DNA from: Chalciporus piperatus
Lineage: Eukaryota > Basidiomycota > Agaricomycetes > Boletales > Boletaceae
Direction of reading: 5' to 3'
Assembly (NCBI GenBank): GCA_038093975.1
Contig: JBBPTG010000326.1
Span: 1 to 24,128 of the forward strand
DNA: 24,128 nucleotides
Part shown: positions 8,480 to 19,052 of the stretch, piece after piece
How positions within the stretch are numbered: the stretch's first letter is position 1
How the letters are laid out: the number at the start of each line of letters is the position of its first letter
The notes under the pieces: generated by a model
What the model was told of the DNA's origin: nothing
Database searches by the model: none
What the model saw: the letters and a program-made list of their open reading frames with translations, nothing else
Made by a program: the position numbers and the translations under genes

Positions 8480-9418
8480 TTTCAACAGGGTATATAACTA
8501 AGCTACGGTGTGGACACTTTATACCAAACTCGAAGGCTGTAGCTACTTCATCGCCTGTGCTGGAACGCGCGACCCATGCCCTCCTCTCTACGGCCAATGA
8601 ATGACTTGCGAGAAACACATGACGCCGTGGAACCCGAGAACGCGTGGTAGAGATGACGGTAATAGCTCTAACAAACCTATGAGACAGTGACGAGTGAGTG
8701 ACTGCACGAGACGGGGAGATATATGATGTAGAGAATCAGAATTCGATGCATTTCCACAAGGTCTCTTTTCATCCCCATTTTGTACAGAGGGGACTTGCGA
8801 AAAGAGAACAATCGGTCCGCCCATCGAAAAAATCTCATCGGAAGAGCCAGGACGTGAATGGGACAGTACACACCTTTTTTTTTAATCAGCAATGGGTGTC
8901 ATTTAAAAACAAGCATAACCTGGAAGATATGGGTTAGTCCATCGCTGAAGCAACAGCTGGATGCAAGGATCAGACAAGGCTGAAATCAAAGTTTTGTCCA
9001 CAGCAATGTTCGGAATGTGGTAAAACGTATGGAATATGGAGATCATCACAGAAACAGTATCAGAGAACAACTCACCATTATGCACAGAACACGTTGCATG
9101 AAGCCAAAGAACACTCGAGCGGAGGAAAATTTGCTCTACAGGTGAATCAGACTCAGGTAGACTCCGACAGACTCCGCAGACAAGCCGAGAATGCCGAATA
9201 CCCTCGCGGAGATGAAAATGTGTCTACCTAAAAAGGCAAGTTAGAGTGGAAGCATGAATGTACGAGAAGCATCCATCTCTAATTAGATCGCTATATCAGT
9301 ACTCACTGACAGTCCTCCAACCTGTACACCAATTGTACATCCCTTGTACTCGCCCTGTAATTTCGAACATATAAACAACTAATCTTACAGAACTTGCTCT
9401 CTCTCTGAATCCTGATCC
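8480..9418. other. Divergent intergenic region, no gene seen
   Basis: This 939-base stretch lies between the start codons of the membrane protein (minus) and FES1 (plus) and should carry both promoters. A run of nine T lies near 8876-8884. Short open frames here are in no consistent exon pattern. Confidence 0.5.
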
Positions 9419-10697
9419 ATGCAGTCCCTCTTGCGATGGAGTATCGAAAACTCTGCACCTGCTGGAGAAAACACACCACCACCTCCAAGGAAAGACATCG
9501 ACCCCGCAATCATTAATCACATTCTTGGCAAACCAGATGCACAGCTGATGAAAGAGGCCCTCGAAGTCGCAGTAGACACCACCAAGGATGAGGACACGCG
9601 GATAGCGGCAATGGACGATCTGGAGATGGTACGTTGTCACTGAAGACGCCAATCTCGAAGCTGACTCGCAACAGCTCGTGGAGAACATTGATAATGCGAA
9701 TGGTGCGTGATTTTTTTATCGAGTCAAACCCGGTGCTTATTATTCTGTAGATCTCCGCAAATTAAATATGTGGGAGCCATTACACAAGCTCCTTAGCTTG
9801 CCTTCAACCACCGATGCCCTGAAGTTGCAGACTTTGTGGGTGATCGGGACGGCCCTGCAGAACAATCCAGCGGCTCAATTGTCGGCGAGTCGAGCATCCT
9901 TCGCCTTTACCACCACAATATTCACCGTGCTCTATTCCCGACAGTATTTGTCCTTGGACCCAATTCCTGTTATTCTCGCATGTCTCTCTCCCTCGTCAAA
10001 TACAGCAGGTACACGGTCGAAGGCTATATACGCGTTATCGGGATTACTCAAGCACAATGCTGCCGCGGTCAAAAGGTTCACCGATGACCAAGGCTGGAGT
10101 GCCTTCCGTGACTCCCTCAAGGGTGAGTTCATTCGAACAGTTATAGTATCCCGCATTGTTCTCATGTCCGTCACAGATTCTGATATCACATTGCGGCGTA
10201 AGACCGCTTTCCTGATCAACGCTTTGCTCACCCCAACATCCGATGCACCATTAAACGCACCTGGCAGTCTGCACACACCATCTTCTGCAAATGCACCGGT
10301 TCATCCGAATTCACATGCGTCAATGCTATCTGATCCGTCATCCACGTCGACTTCTCTTATAGCAAAGCAAGCGCTACTGTCTATATCGGAAGGTTCCTCT
10401 CTGTTGGATGCACTCATATCTGCCTTGGTGGAACCTGTACCTTTCGGACCTGATGGTGAGAATGATAGAGACGTCGAGTTTCAGGAAAACATTATCAGGT
10501 AAGTGGTTAACGTCTCGCTGAGAATGCGCTCACTGATGTACCTCGCTCACAGACTTCTCTACACGTACTCCGTGTTGTGTGGGGGTGTATTCTCCGATGT
10601 TCAGAAGCGCGACCTCTTGACCAATATCTCCCCTTCAGATAACTTGTTCAACCTAAGCGCAGAGGAGTTTGATGCCTTGAAAAGCGCCGTTTCATGA
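9419..10697 (+). CDS. FES1: Hsp70 nucleotide exchange factor FES1
   Basis: Five exons, 9419-9628, 9675-9702, 9751-10122, 10177-10498 and 10553-10697, give 358 residues; all introns are GT..AG, 46-54 bases, with matching phases. FES1/HspBP1 proteins bind the nucleotide-binding domain of cytosolic Hsp70 and speed ADP release, which frees substrate. Family marks: the N-terminal MQSLLRWSIENSAP, the block IDPAIINHILGKPDAQLMKE, then LVENIDNANDLRKLNMWEPL at residues about 71-90, followed by armadillo-like helices (LQTLWVIGTALQNNPAAQ; KAIYALSGLLKHN; LRRKTAFLINALL). The length is at the long end for fungi, with a Ser/Pro/Thr-rich insert (about residues 225-255) between repeats. The third intron (10123-10176) is 54 bases and has no in-frame stop, so retention would add 18 residues. 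Confidence 0.92.
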
Positions 10698-11211
10698 TTG
10701 TGAACGAGATGCTTTGATGGGGATGTTCGTTTACACTACATTGATAGACTTCTTGATATCTAGCCGAAGCATCAAAATTTAACTTACGTGATTGTACCCG
10801 TTTCGATTGTTTCGTGATTGGGGTTAGCGAGTATCTAGCGAAGATACGAAGGCCGAGGAAGGCCCTTGTACCGTCCTCCGACAACGTATCTCCACGTATA
10901 AATGTCCAAGACGTCCAAGGACACAAAAAGTTCAACTGCAATGTTCAACAGGACTGGGCACCTTGACCAGATTCAGAGGGTGAGTCCGGCTAACTCAGGA
11001 TCCATGACGTACCAATGAATGAGATCTCTTTATGATGACCCTTATGTGTGACAATTGGATAACATAACAGTCATTCCAGGTTTTATTAGCAGCGAAAACG
11101 ATTGTTCGTCTTTCTCTCTCGGTGTTCATCCACCTCCCGTTCCCTCCCTAACTGACGATCTTTCACGTACTCGACTCTAGGCGTATCTTGCCATCACGTT
11201 CTCTCCGATAT
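10698..11211. other. Intergenic region upstream of the four-TM gene
   Basis: No gene recognised. A short ATG-led frame at 10941-10979 ends at a GTGAGT-like site, and an acceptor-like ctctag ends at 11180, so a leader exon of the next gene could lie here. The phases of this pair do not join the downstream frame, so I did not include it. Confidence 0.4.
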
Positions 11212-13405
11212 ATGGCTGCTCTTAACCTGCATCTCAGTATTTTCTCCTCCGAGAAAGACTCTGACCTTCCGCTGCATTCTGCGACACCTTTCCTCCGTCC
11301 TTCTCAAGACGGGAGTCCCCAAAGTGCTGTGTTTGAATCTGCAGCCTATCAGGATCTCATCGAGCGACAACCAACTCACCCTGATGGACCAACGCGAGGT
11401 TGGGATCTTGGCCTCAACCTGTTGGGGGACCAACTCACACCTGATGAACAAAAAAGCTTCCAAGACCGCCAAATAAAAACAAAACTGCGGCGTTTGCATG
11501 CCATCAACGTCGTGTTCGAAATTCTCTTCGGTATGTAGCTCGCTTTGTTGAGCACGTCTTACGTTGTGACGCGCAAACATGTACAGGTATCTGGGGAACG
11601 TACACCACTATCCGTTACTGCATCGCATTCGGAACCGGTTCGGATGCTACTGAAAGCGTTCTCCCGCTCGCTCTCGGGATCATTTCCGCAATTGCTGTCG
11701 GTCTCGTCATCACTTCTATGCTGTTACCATTGTTTCCCCGACTGAGCCACCCCCAAGTGTGGAGGTATGCGAGATCGATAATTCGAGCATGCTATTTGCT
11801 TCTTCTGTCTGCGGCTGCTGCCACAAATTTTGCTCTCGTTTTAATGTGGCGTCCTGATAAGCGCTGCGAGTGGGATCTGGACATCTCATGGAATATCCCG
11901 ACTGCGAATGCCGAAACATCTACGTGTCATCCGGCACCCGTCGGCGTCTGGATAGCTGCAGCGACTTTGCGACTAGTCATGACGTCCATTATGGCTGTGA
12001 GTCCACTCATTCCAAACTATTATGGGATCTGCTAATGATCTTCGCATCCCAGCTCTTGTTCATCTACACCCTTTGTTCATACGATAGGACACGACACCCC
12101 TCTCAGAAAAAAAAAGTTTCCCATTCTTCATACTTCCCATCCGACCCCGAGGACGCGACACCTGTTTTGAGATCATGTCCCGAACCTTACGCAAATTCAC
12201 CTCTCAGACTCACGCAATCAGATGATTCCAACCATACCCTGCTCCAATCCAGCACCACGCTGATCAAAACTAACTCCAATAGCACTCTCACACCCTCCCT
12301 TTCCTATACGGGCTACTCGTATTCTCATCCCCCTTCTGGCAAGGACAGTTCACCCCTTCGAATCTCACCCACCACATCTCGGAGAACATCTGCCCAAGCA
12401 AGCAGTCACGCGTCATCATCACCCACCTCAGCAGACCTCGGGTCTGAAACTCCGTCTCAGACGCAACCTGTCACATCAGCATCATCAGGACCTCGCATGC
12501 TCCGGAGAACTAGCCGAATCTCCATCACCGGGGTGTCGTCGGATACAATCCTATCAGATATCTCTTCACAGTCGGACAAGTCCAATAGCCCGACGATCAT
12601 CCGTGATCCATCTGAGATCAAATCCACAAGTCCGTGGAAGTCTGGTTGTCGTGGTACCAGTGTACACGTTGACTCGAAGAAAACAAGCTGGGCATGGGAG
12701 AGTTCGAACGCCCGCGGCTCTTCACAGGGAAGCGCTGGTACGGAGTCGACGTCCACCAACGAAGGCGAATCCATCAAGCACAAGGACGATGTCTCAGTGT
12801 ACTCTTATGGATACGGCGCTGCAGGACCAACTTATCCTTATTTGGACGTTTACAATCCTCAGAGGTCCGGTAGAAACGTTGGCGCGTCAAGTGAAGATGC
12901 AGATGACGGTGCGCTCTCACCAGCGCACCGCGAGTCGAATGCCGGCGGCCCGATAGATCCTGATGGATCAGACCCAGCGTCAGCGACGAGCACGGATGAT
13001 AGCAGTGAGGGAGAGGAAGAGGAATATGTTGCTATGATGGGCGGCTTCGTACGCCGTATGGCTACGATCGAATCCCTTGGATCTCGAGAAGCAGCGACGA
13101 CGTCGTCGACTGGTTCATTCGCTCTCAGTTCCCCGCGCTCCCAAAGTCCGGCCTCGCAGTTCTCTTCTGTGCGGTTCGCGAATTTCACCTCATCTTTGGC
13201 TTCGTCCATGGGCCACGAGCATCCGCCTAGCACGGCATACTACACGGCATCGAGTGGATTCTCGGGCTCGTCGGGAATGAGGGTGAATGAACGCGGGGAA
13301 CTCTTGCCTGGTCAACCCAGCAGCAGATCCAGCTCATCGTACGACCGGCAATACTATGCCGCAAGTGGGAACAGCCTGCCAACGATGGACGAGGAGGACC
13401 GATGA
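11212..13405 (+). CDS. Unrecognised four-TM membrane protein with long Ser-rich cytosolic-type tail
   Basis: Three exons, 11212-11530, 11587-11996 and 12053-13405, give 693 residues (introns of 56 bases each, GT..AG, phases fit). Residues 1-95 are soluble, with PTHPDGPTRGWDLGLNLLGD near 60-80. Four hydrophobic segments follow at about 96-122, 131-155, 170-192 and 225-253. The rest (about 255-693) is low complexity, rich in Ser, Thr, Pro and Gly, with an acidic patch (SSEGEEEEYVAMMGGFVRRM) near 380-400, and is probably disordered. The first two exons look well conserved in style; the tail does not. The start is uncertain: ATG 11212 has a poor context (T at -3), the frame is open upstream to an acceptor-like ctctag at 11180, and an upstream first exon is possible. 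I do not recognise a family with a known function. Confidence 0.75.
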
Positions 13406-14420
13406 CAATACATCTCTCTGGCTCACATAGCGGCTGCGATTGGATATTTGGATGATATTTAGGGCCAAGTGGATACTGGATCACGATACCCCCAAACGCA
13501 CGACTGGGATCATCTTCTTCATACGATACTCACGAATATGACGATCTTGCGCTAATTATCTTTATGGGCTTCATTTTGACTTGCGGATATTTATGCTATT
13601 AACGTTTTTCGTTCAGGAATGATTAAAGCTTCTGTTCGTGCTGATTGATTCTGGAGGTCGCAACGAGGTCACATCGGTCTTCTCGGCTTGGAGAACCCGT
13701 AGAACCAAGAAGGCGTAACGTTAGCTCATGCCAACGAGGCCAATTTGACACTGAGTCACAACCTCGTGTGTTCCCAAGCATCCGATGCGTCATTGAGCAG
13801 CCCACAGATTCCAGAACGCCCTTCAGGTTCGAAAACCTTCACGACCCTGATACGCACATCAGATTAAAATCGGTCGGAACTTCGAATAAAAACAACGCTG
13901 AGCGAGATTTGAATCACATCTCTAAAACGCAAATTCTACTTCGCTGAGCGTCTTCTTCTACGATGAGATGTTCACCGGGCCTCACGTTCTGACGTCAAGG
14001 TACAACAAAAACCCCACCCCTGACTTCTCTCCGCGGGTCCATGTTGACCGGCAAGGGCGTGGTCGACTGAAAATGGCTCTCTGAGAAGAAGAAGAAGAAG
14101 AAGAAAAGAAACGGGTGCACTTCCTCATTTGAAATCCCCCGCGTTTTTGCCGAGAAGAACCGACCGGTGCGTGAATGAGTGGTTGACATGACAAGGGCGA
14201 TATGATCGAATTGCGTCGAAGAAGAGGCCGATATACATACTTAAGAGGGGCATATTATGTTCAACCGCAAAACTCGACTCGTTTCTTCGATTCGAATTCT
14301 TCTGGGACGCTTGCACGTCGTGGAAGCTGTCAAAAGAGGAATTCGATTCAAAAAAGAGTTTTGGTTGACCGGGGATTGAATTCGTTTTTGATGATATCAT
14401 AGACGCATGGACTCACGTAC
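13406..14420. other. Intergenic stretch with a GAA microsatellite
   Basis: No gene recognised on either strand; open frames are short and not linked by splice sites. A (GAA)n tract of about seven units lies at 14085-14105. Confidence 0.45.
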
Positions 14421-15169
14421 CTTTCCAATGGACGTCATGGCATTGGGCGCAACCCATAACCCTGAACACCCCGCAGGTGGGGCACGCGATCGGGTCGCAA
14501 AGGTGTCTGATTTTTGTTGCCTCGGATAAAGTGAGTAGTACAATTTCCTATTGGAATGACATACTCCATACCATGTCGCCCCTGGATGCTAGCCACCTGG
14601 GCGTCCCTGGAGGAGACGACACCCACAATGTTGGGACCTGAGATAAGTCCTCACCATAAATTTCGCCATGTAAGTTGCTTCCATTGGTTCCCCACGGGGC
14701 TAATGAGTCAAACGCTGAGATATCGCGGAAGCCTGACGAGCAGTGGCAACCGTTCAATCAATAAACCATGCTGATCTGATGATGTGCGCCAAGTATAAAA
14801 AGACATACTATGAAGAGGAAGACGTACCGAGATAGGTACATCTAAGCGATAGCAACAGCGAGGGATGTGACTCTCGAGAGTACCTTGAAGACTGAATGGC
14901 ACGGGAAAATGTGAACTTGGTAAACGTGCGAGAGCAGCATGATGCACGTCCGCAGTGCGGCCGCCTAGCCGTTCCATACGAGAGAAGACATGGTCAGTGT
15001 TCCATGACCTAAAGAACTTCTATAGAGAACAGCTAAAAGTGAGCGCGGGGCTATCAAAAGCACAAACCTGACAGTGTGGGATGAAAGATTGGGGCACGCT
15101 GGAGATCAACACATCAATGACACGCCGATAGAGTTTCATAAGCACCTGGATCATATCGACTAATGACAT
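14421..15169 (-). other. Unresolved minus-strand multi-exon gene candidate
   Basis: Two exons fit well: 15169-15068 (34 codons from ATG, beginning MSLVDMIQVLMKLYRRVIDV) and 15019-14828 (64 codons), joined by a 48-base intron (GTTTGT..TATAG, phase 0) and followed by a GTACGT donor. Further left, coding-looking pieces occur in different frames (ISGPNIVGVVSSRDAQVAS at about 14600-14660; a Cys-rich segment at 14437-14499 before a GTACGT donor at 14420), but I could not join them without a stop. It may be a real gene with unusual splicing, a decayed gene, or chance. No family recognised. It lies 3' of MPP6 on the same strand. Confidence 0.3.
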
Positions 15170-15382
15170 AGTAGCCGCCTAGTGTGGAATGCGATCAAAT
15201 TTCGGTCAAGGCATGCTGTAATGGAACCGGCGAGGGAAACATATACAGAAGACGGAAGAGAATGTGAAATAGTAGTGGTCGATCCTCGACGCTGGATGCG
15301 ATGCATCGGTTTTCTTTGCAGGTCGATGAACATCCTAGCACACCTCGGGAACCGGAGAACGTACTTGCAGGGTATGGTCCGA

Positions 15383-16277
15383 TTACTCAATCATGGTCAA
15401 TTTGCTCTTCTTCGTTGGCATGTCTGAGTCGCCTGTCGTTCGAGACCGCTTTGATTTCGGTTTCGAAGAATTCATACCGCCAGTTGATGGTTGTATTTCC
15501 TTCGTTGACTTCATTGAATCGGAAAACTTCGCCGGTTCCACCGGGTTGTCGACGCCCGACGGACGTAAGAATGCGGTGGATTGTATTGAAGAGGATTGTC
15601 GCAAGTCAGATCCGACCCCGGTCGTGTCAAATATCACGTTTTTTGCGTCCTTTGACGGGTCTTTACTGGACTTTTTCGCCTGCCTTGCTGTTAGCGCGGA
15701 CTTGCCAGTTGACGATATTGAGTGTAGGCGGCCCTTTTTATTCTGTTCACCTTCCTCTTGCTTCACCGAGCCAGTGTTCTCTAGGGATTCAGCGTCTACA
15801 GTGGAGCTCGAGGCCTGTAAACGCGGCCAGGACGGTTAGGTTGGTGATCCTATGATGTAACGGCGAGCTTCGGACCTGCTGGGTAATTTCCTCGCCCCGT
15901 TTGTTAAAAACACGCCGACCTCGTGGTCGCAATGCATTTGCAGGCGATACAGATGACGCCCCATCCGCAGCAGGCGCATCGTGAAGGGAAGGGAAGAGAA
16001 AAGGAAGGTATGACGTTTCGTAAGTAACACTACCAGTTGTCCAAGAGAAAGGCCGTAAATGTACATTGTCAGGATAGAGTACGGAGTGAACTCACGCCTT
16101 CTCCCCGCGATAAGCACTCGGTCCCCAGGCCTCCCTGATTTCTGAGGATACCTCCCACTCAGCATCGTCCTTTACATGTGCCTGTTCATGTTCGACCTGT
16201 GGAAGCTGCTGAGCTCGCCTAGCATTCTGCATGAATCGCAGATTTAGCGTTCCAGAGCTTAAAGTCTTCTCAACCAT
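15383..16277 (-). CDS. MPP6: MPP6-type nuclear exosome cofactor
   Basis: Three minus-strand exons, 16277-16096, 16029-15876 and 15814-15383, give 255 residues; introns are 66 and 61 bases and phases fit. MPP6 proteins bind RNA and dock the MTR4 helicase on the nuclear exosome, which trims and degrades nuclear RNA. Family marks: LSSGTLNLRFMQNARRAQQL at residues 5-24, WEVSSEIREAWG about 20 residues later, TYETSYLPFLFPSLH at the start of exon 2, GRRVFNKRGEEIT near its end, then a basic, Ser-rich tail with VIFDTTGVGSDLR, FLRPSGVD and a final KKSKLTMIE. The ATG at 16277 has A at -3. The second intron uses an uncommon GTCCGA donor; the phase and the family pattern support it. Symbol from the yeast and human naming; the family resemblance is by motif reading only. 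Confidence 0.85.
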
Positions 16278-18145
16278 ATTGAAGGGATATCTGACGGATT
16301 CTTGATACCAGTCGCTTCTACGGATGATTTGGACGTAGACCTTGGACGCTGTTGATGGGTAAATATGCCCTGAGATCGATGCGGCAAGAGACTACGCCCG
16401 ATTATGTCATCGATTCCCATATGGTCCTTCGGGACGTACAGAAGGGTCGAGTCCAAGTCGAGTGCATTCCTGTGGCGCAAGTTGCGTAGAAAGATTCGTC
16501 TAGGAAGGTGGAAATTAATCCAAGGGCCGGACCAGAAAGCTCCGTGCTTTGCCATCACCACCTGATCGATTTGGCCCAGGAAAGCAACGCCGGAAGGTGT
16601 ATCTATTGCTCGTTTGGACCTCCGGGCCTGGGAGCGAACCCTCGAAGGGGATGGCGAGACGCCGGGATGCCAAGCCTGTCAGATCGAGAGAAGGGCCCAT
16701 GTACAGCGACCGCAGTGGACACGCTTGGCGCTCCCGGAAGGTGCATACTTATGCCCACGAAAGTGGCCAAAGAAAGAAATCCAGCTTGGCTAGTCCCCAT
16801 CCATCATGATACGTCATGACATGTACCTGGCAATGATCATCTGGACAGATACCATCATCGGGTTCTAGACATTCTTCTGGTGTCGGGACACTTAGGAAGG
16901 CACTGGGACATCACCTTATGCATGCGAATACCGACGAAGCCGCGAGTTCCGTGGCAGATAGCCTCCATATGATGAAATCGCACACAGGACCTGATGAGCA
17001 TGTTCCAAGGAACGTTTAATTGAGCGATGACGCCAGATCTACGGTATGAGCTTGAGAACGATGATGATAATCGCGAAGCTCATCGTTTCCGACATATCAC
17101 TTTCAATAGTTACCAAATCCATCCAGACTGGTCAAAAAGCGGAGGTGTACGTTCAATGACAGAAGCAACCAGAGCGGCTCACAGGATGGGGAAACGAAAT
17201 AGCCGTAACCGTTCCCAGCACCATTAATACACAGTAGGGTGCGATTTGTTATCACGAAGTCAGTAATAATGGAATAATGGTATAATGTAGGTGACACTAC
17301 TGTAATAGTAGCTGACCTCCTTGGAAAGGGGCAGCCGTAGGCCCGTCATGACAGGAGCTGTTCGAGGGTGAGAGGTACATCGTCAGGTTCGGCCAGAGAT
17401 CCCCATAGATGGGGGTAAATGTGAATATAGTAATCTTGTCGATTTTGTCAACCACTGGTTTCCGGGAGACTCCCACTGACACGTCGATACAAGTTGGGGG
17501 CGTTGGGGCCGACTTGGCCGCGCAGGGAGAATAAGTCCGATGAATAGGATGTGCAGGCCAGACTGAGTGTGAGAGGTTGTCACCGCCCAACCGATCAAAG
17601 AGGTCATTATCGGATTAATCATGAGTGGGAGTAACGAACAAGGGCGACATCTTTCGGATATGTGGATCAGACGCCCAGACGGTGGAAGAAAAGCAAGGAC
17701 CGATTCGGGCATAAAGTTACCGACAGCGAAACGAACGCGGGGAGAAGGTGCGAAGTTGATGCCATGGCCGGAATCGCAAGGTTCCACAAGCATTTCAATT
17801 ACCTGGCGGTAAATCAACAAGGAAATGAGAGATCCAGCCTGATCTGAACGAACCTGCGTTTCCATGAGTCACTAGTCAATGGGAGACTGCGCTGGCAATG
17901 CCTGACATGACACAGCTCGCTTAAGACACCTCGTGGCAGATTGCACCTTTGGCAGTTCGTTATTAGTTCAACTAAGCGGTCCGGGACGACATCTTGCTCC
18001 GTCGCTGAGTATGAGCATTCTCCTCCTGCCAGTGGCCGCCAACTACTTGCGATTCTAAAACCGGATTCTCCGCCCTTTCCATTTTATTCGCAGCTTCGAA
18101 AGGTCGATCCGTTACGGTCATACGTCTTCGGCTGTTCGCTGCAAG
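16278..18145. other. Divergent intergenic region of 1.9 kb, no gene assigned
   Basis: It lies between MPP6 (minus) and the Pro/Ser-rich gene (plus). Several minus-strand open frames of 60-160 codons exist (for example 17383-17865 and 17297-17590, overlapping in two frames), but none shows a recognised motif or a clean exon chain. They could be non-coding RNA, a decayed gene or chance. Confidence 0.4.
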
Positions 18146-18153
18146 TATATAAA
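18146..18153 (+). promoter_or_regulatory. TATA box of the Pro/Ser-rich gene
   Basis: TATATAAA lies 40-47 bases upstream of the ATG at 18193. The leader between them is short and pyrimidine-rich, which fits a TATA-driven fungal promoter. Confidence 0.6.
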
Positions 18154-18192
18154 GGACCACATCCCATCTCTCCTCCATCCGTCGAGTGAACA

Positions 18193-19052
18193 ATGTCCTT
18201 CCATCTCCGTCCAGTCACAGAACACTCCCCCTCCCCCTCCTCCAGCGCATCCACAACAACTGCAGGCGAGCACAGCCCGCCACCAAAACCTACCGCTGGC
18301 CATCCCTCTTCTCAGATCCCCTCCAGGAGACCACTCTCTCCAAGCTCACTGCGAGGTGAAACCCCACTATCACATGCGCTCACAGGCACTAACGTTATGC
18401 AGACCTAAACCTCACGCAGGACGGTAACTCTGCCCAACGAAAGTATCCTGCACCTCCAACAGGTCATGAACTCATGGCGCTCTTTCCTCCCGCACCCCCT
18501 GCAAACTTTCCCGAGATGAGACCAGGCCCAACGAGTGGCTTCTTCCAACGGCAAGAACGGGCTTTCTTCGCCCAGGCTGGCAAAGAAATCGTTCGTGTGC
18601 GAGTCGAAATCGATGTACCCGAATCTCATCACGCCACAAAAAGCAGAGACCAATCTGCACAAGGTGGACCACCTCGGACGTGGCCACAATTACATCCGCA
18701 TCCTCCACATCACTCACCCGTCGAAGGATCGACACCATCGTCAGCGGCATATCCTCCCAAACCGCCCCGTCATTCTCGTACAATGCCGGCCCCCACGCAG
18801 TCACCCGTGATGTTCCCAGTGTCCCCCCATGGTCAGCCCCCTCAACCTCCCCTCAATCTCCACACGCCAACTTCACATCATAGCGGGATGACTTTACGTA
18901 CACCACCTCACGATCCACATCCTGTGACTAAAGTGGAGTTTCAGGCCCCGGAGGAGTACCGAGATGACGGCGACGAAGCATGGCGTAGGCCTACGCCTTA
19001 TGCAGACCGTCGACGCGCGGGGAAGCATACCCGACGCGTCATTCGAACTTGA
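18193..19052 (+). CDS. Unrecognised Pro/Ser-rich protein
   Basis: Two exons, 18193-18355 and 18403-19052, give 270 residues; the 47-base intron is GTGAAA..CAG and restores phase at an Asp codon. Residues 1-54 are Ser/Pro-rich. A more ordered block follows: GHELMALFPPAPPANFPEMR at about 74-93, then GPTSGFFQRQERAFFAQAGK and EIVRVRVEID, which looks like the conserved core. The remainder is rich in Pro and His and ends with basic residues (RRRAGKHTRRVIRT). There is no signal peptide or membrane segment. A TATA box precedes it. I do not recognise a named family; a short, mostly disordered regulatory or scaffold protein is possible but is a guess. Confidence 0.75.

Noticed and set aside
14085..14105. 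GAA repeat as a coding Glu/Lys or Phe/Ser run
   Set aside because: No surrounding exon structure; treated as a microsatellite.
15393..15839. 148-codon plus-strand frame
   Set aside because: Antisense to MPP6 exon 3; the minus strand carries the family motifs.
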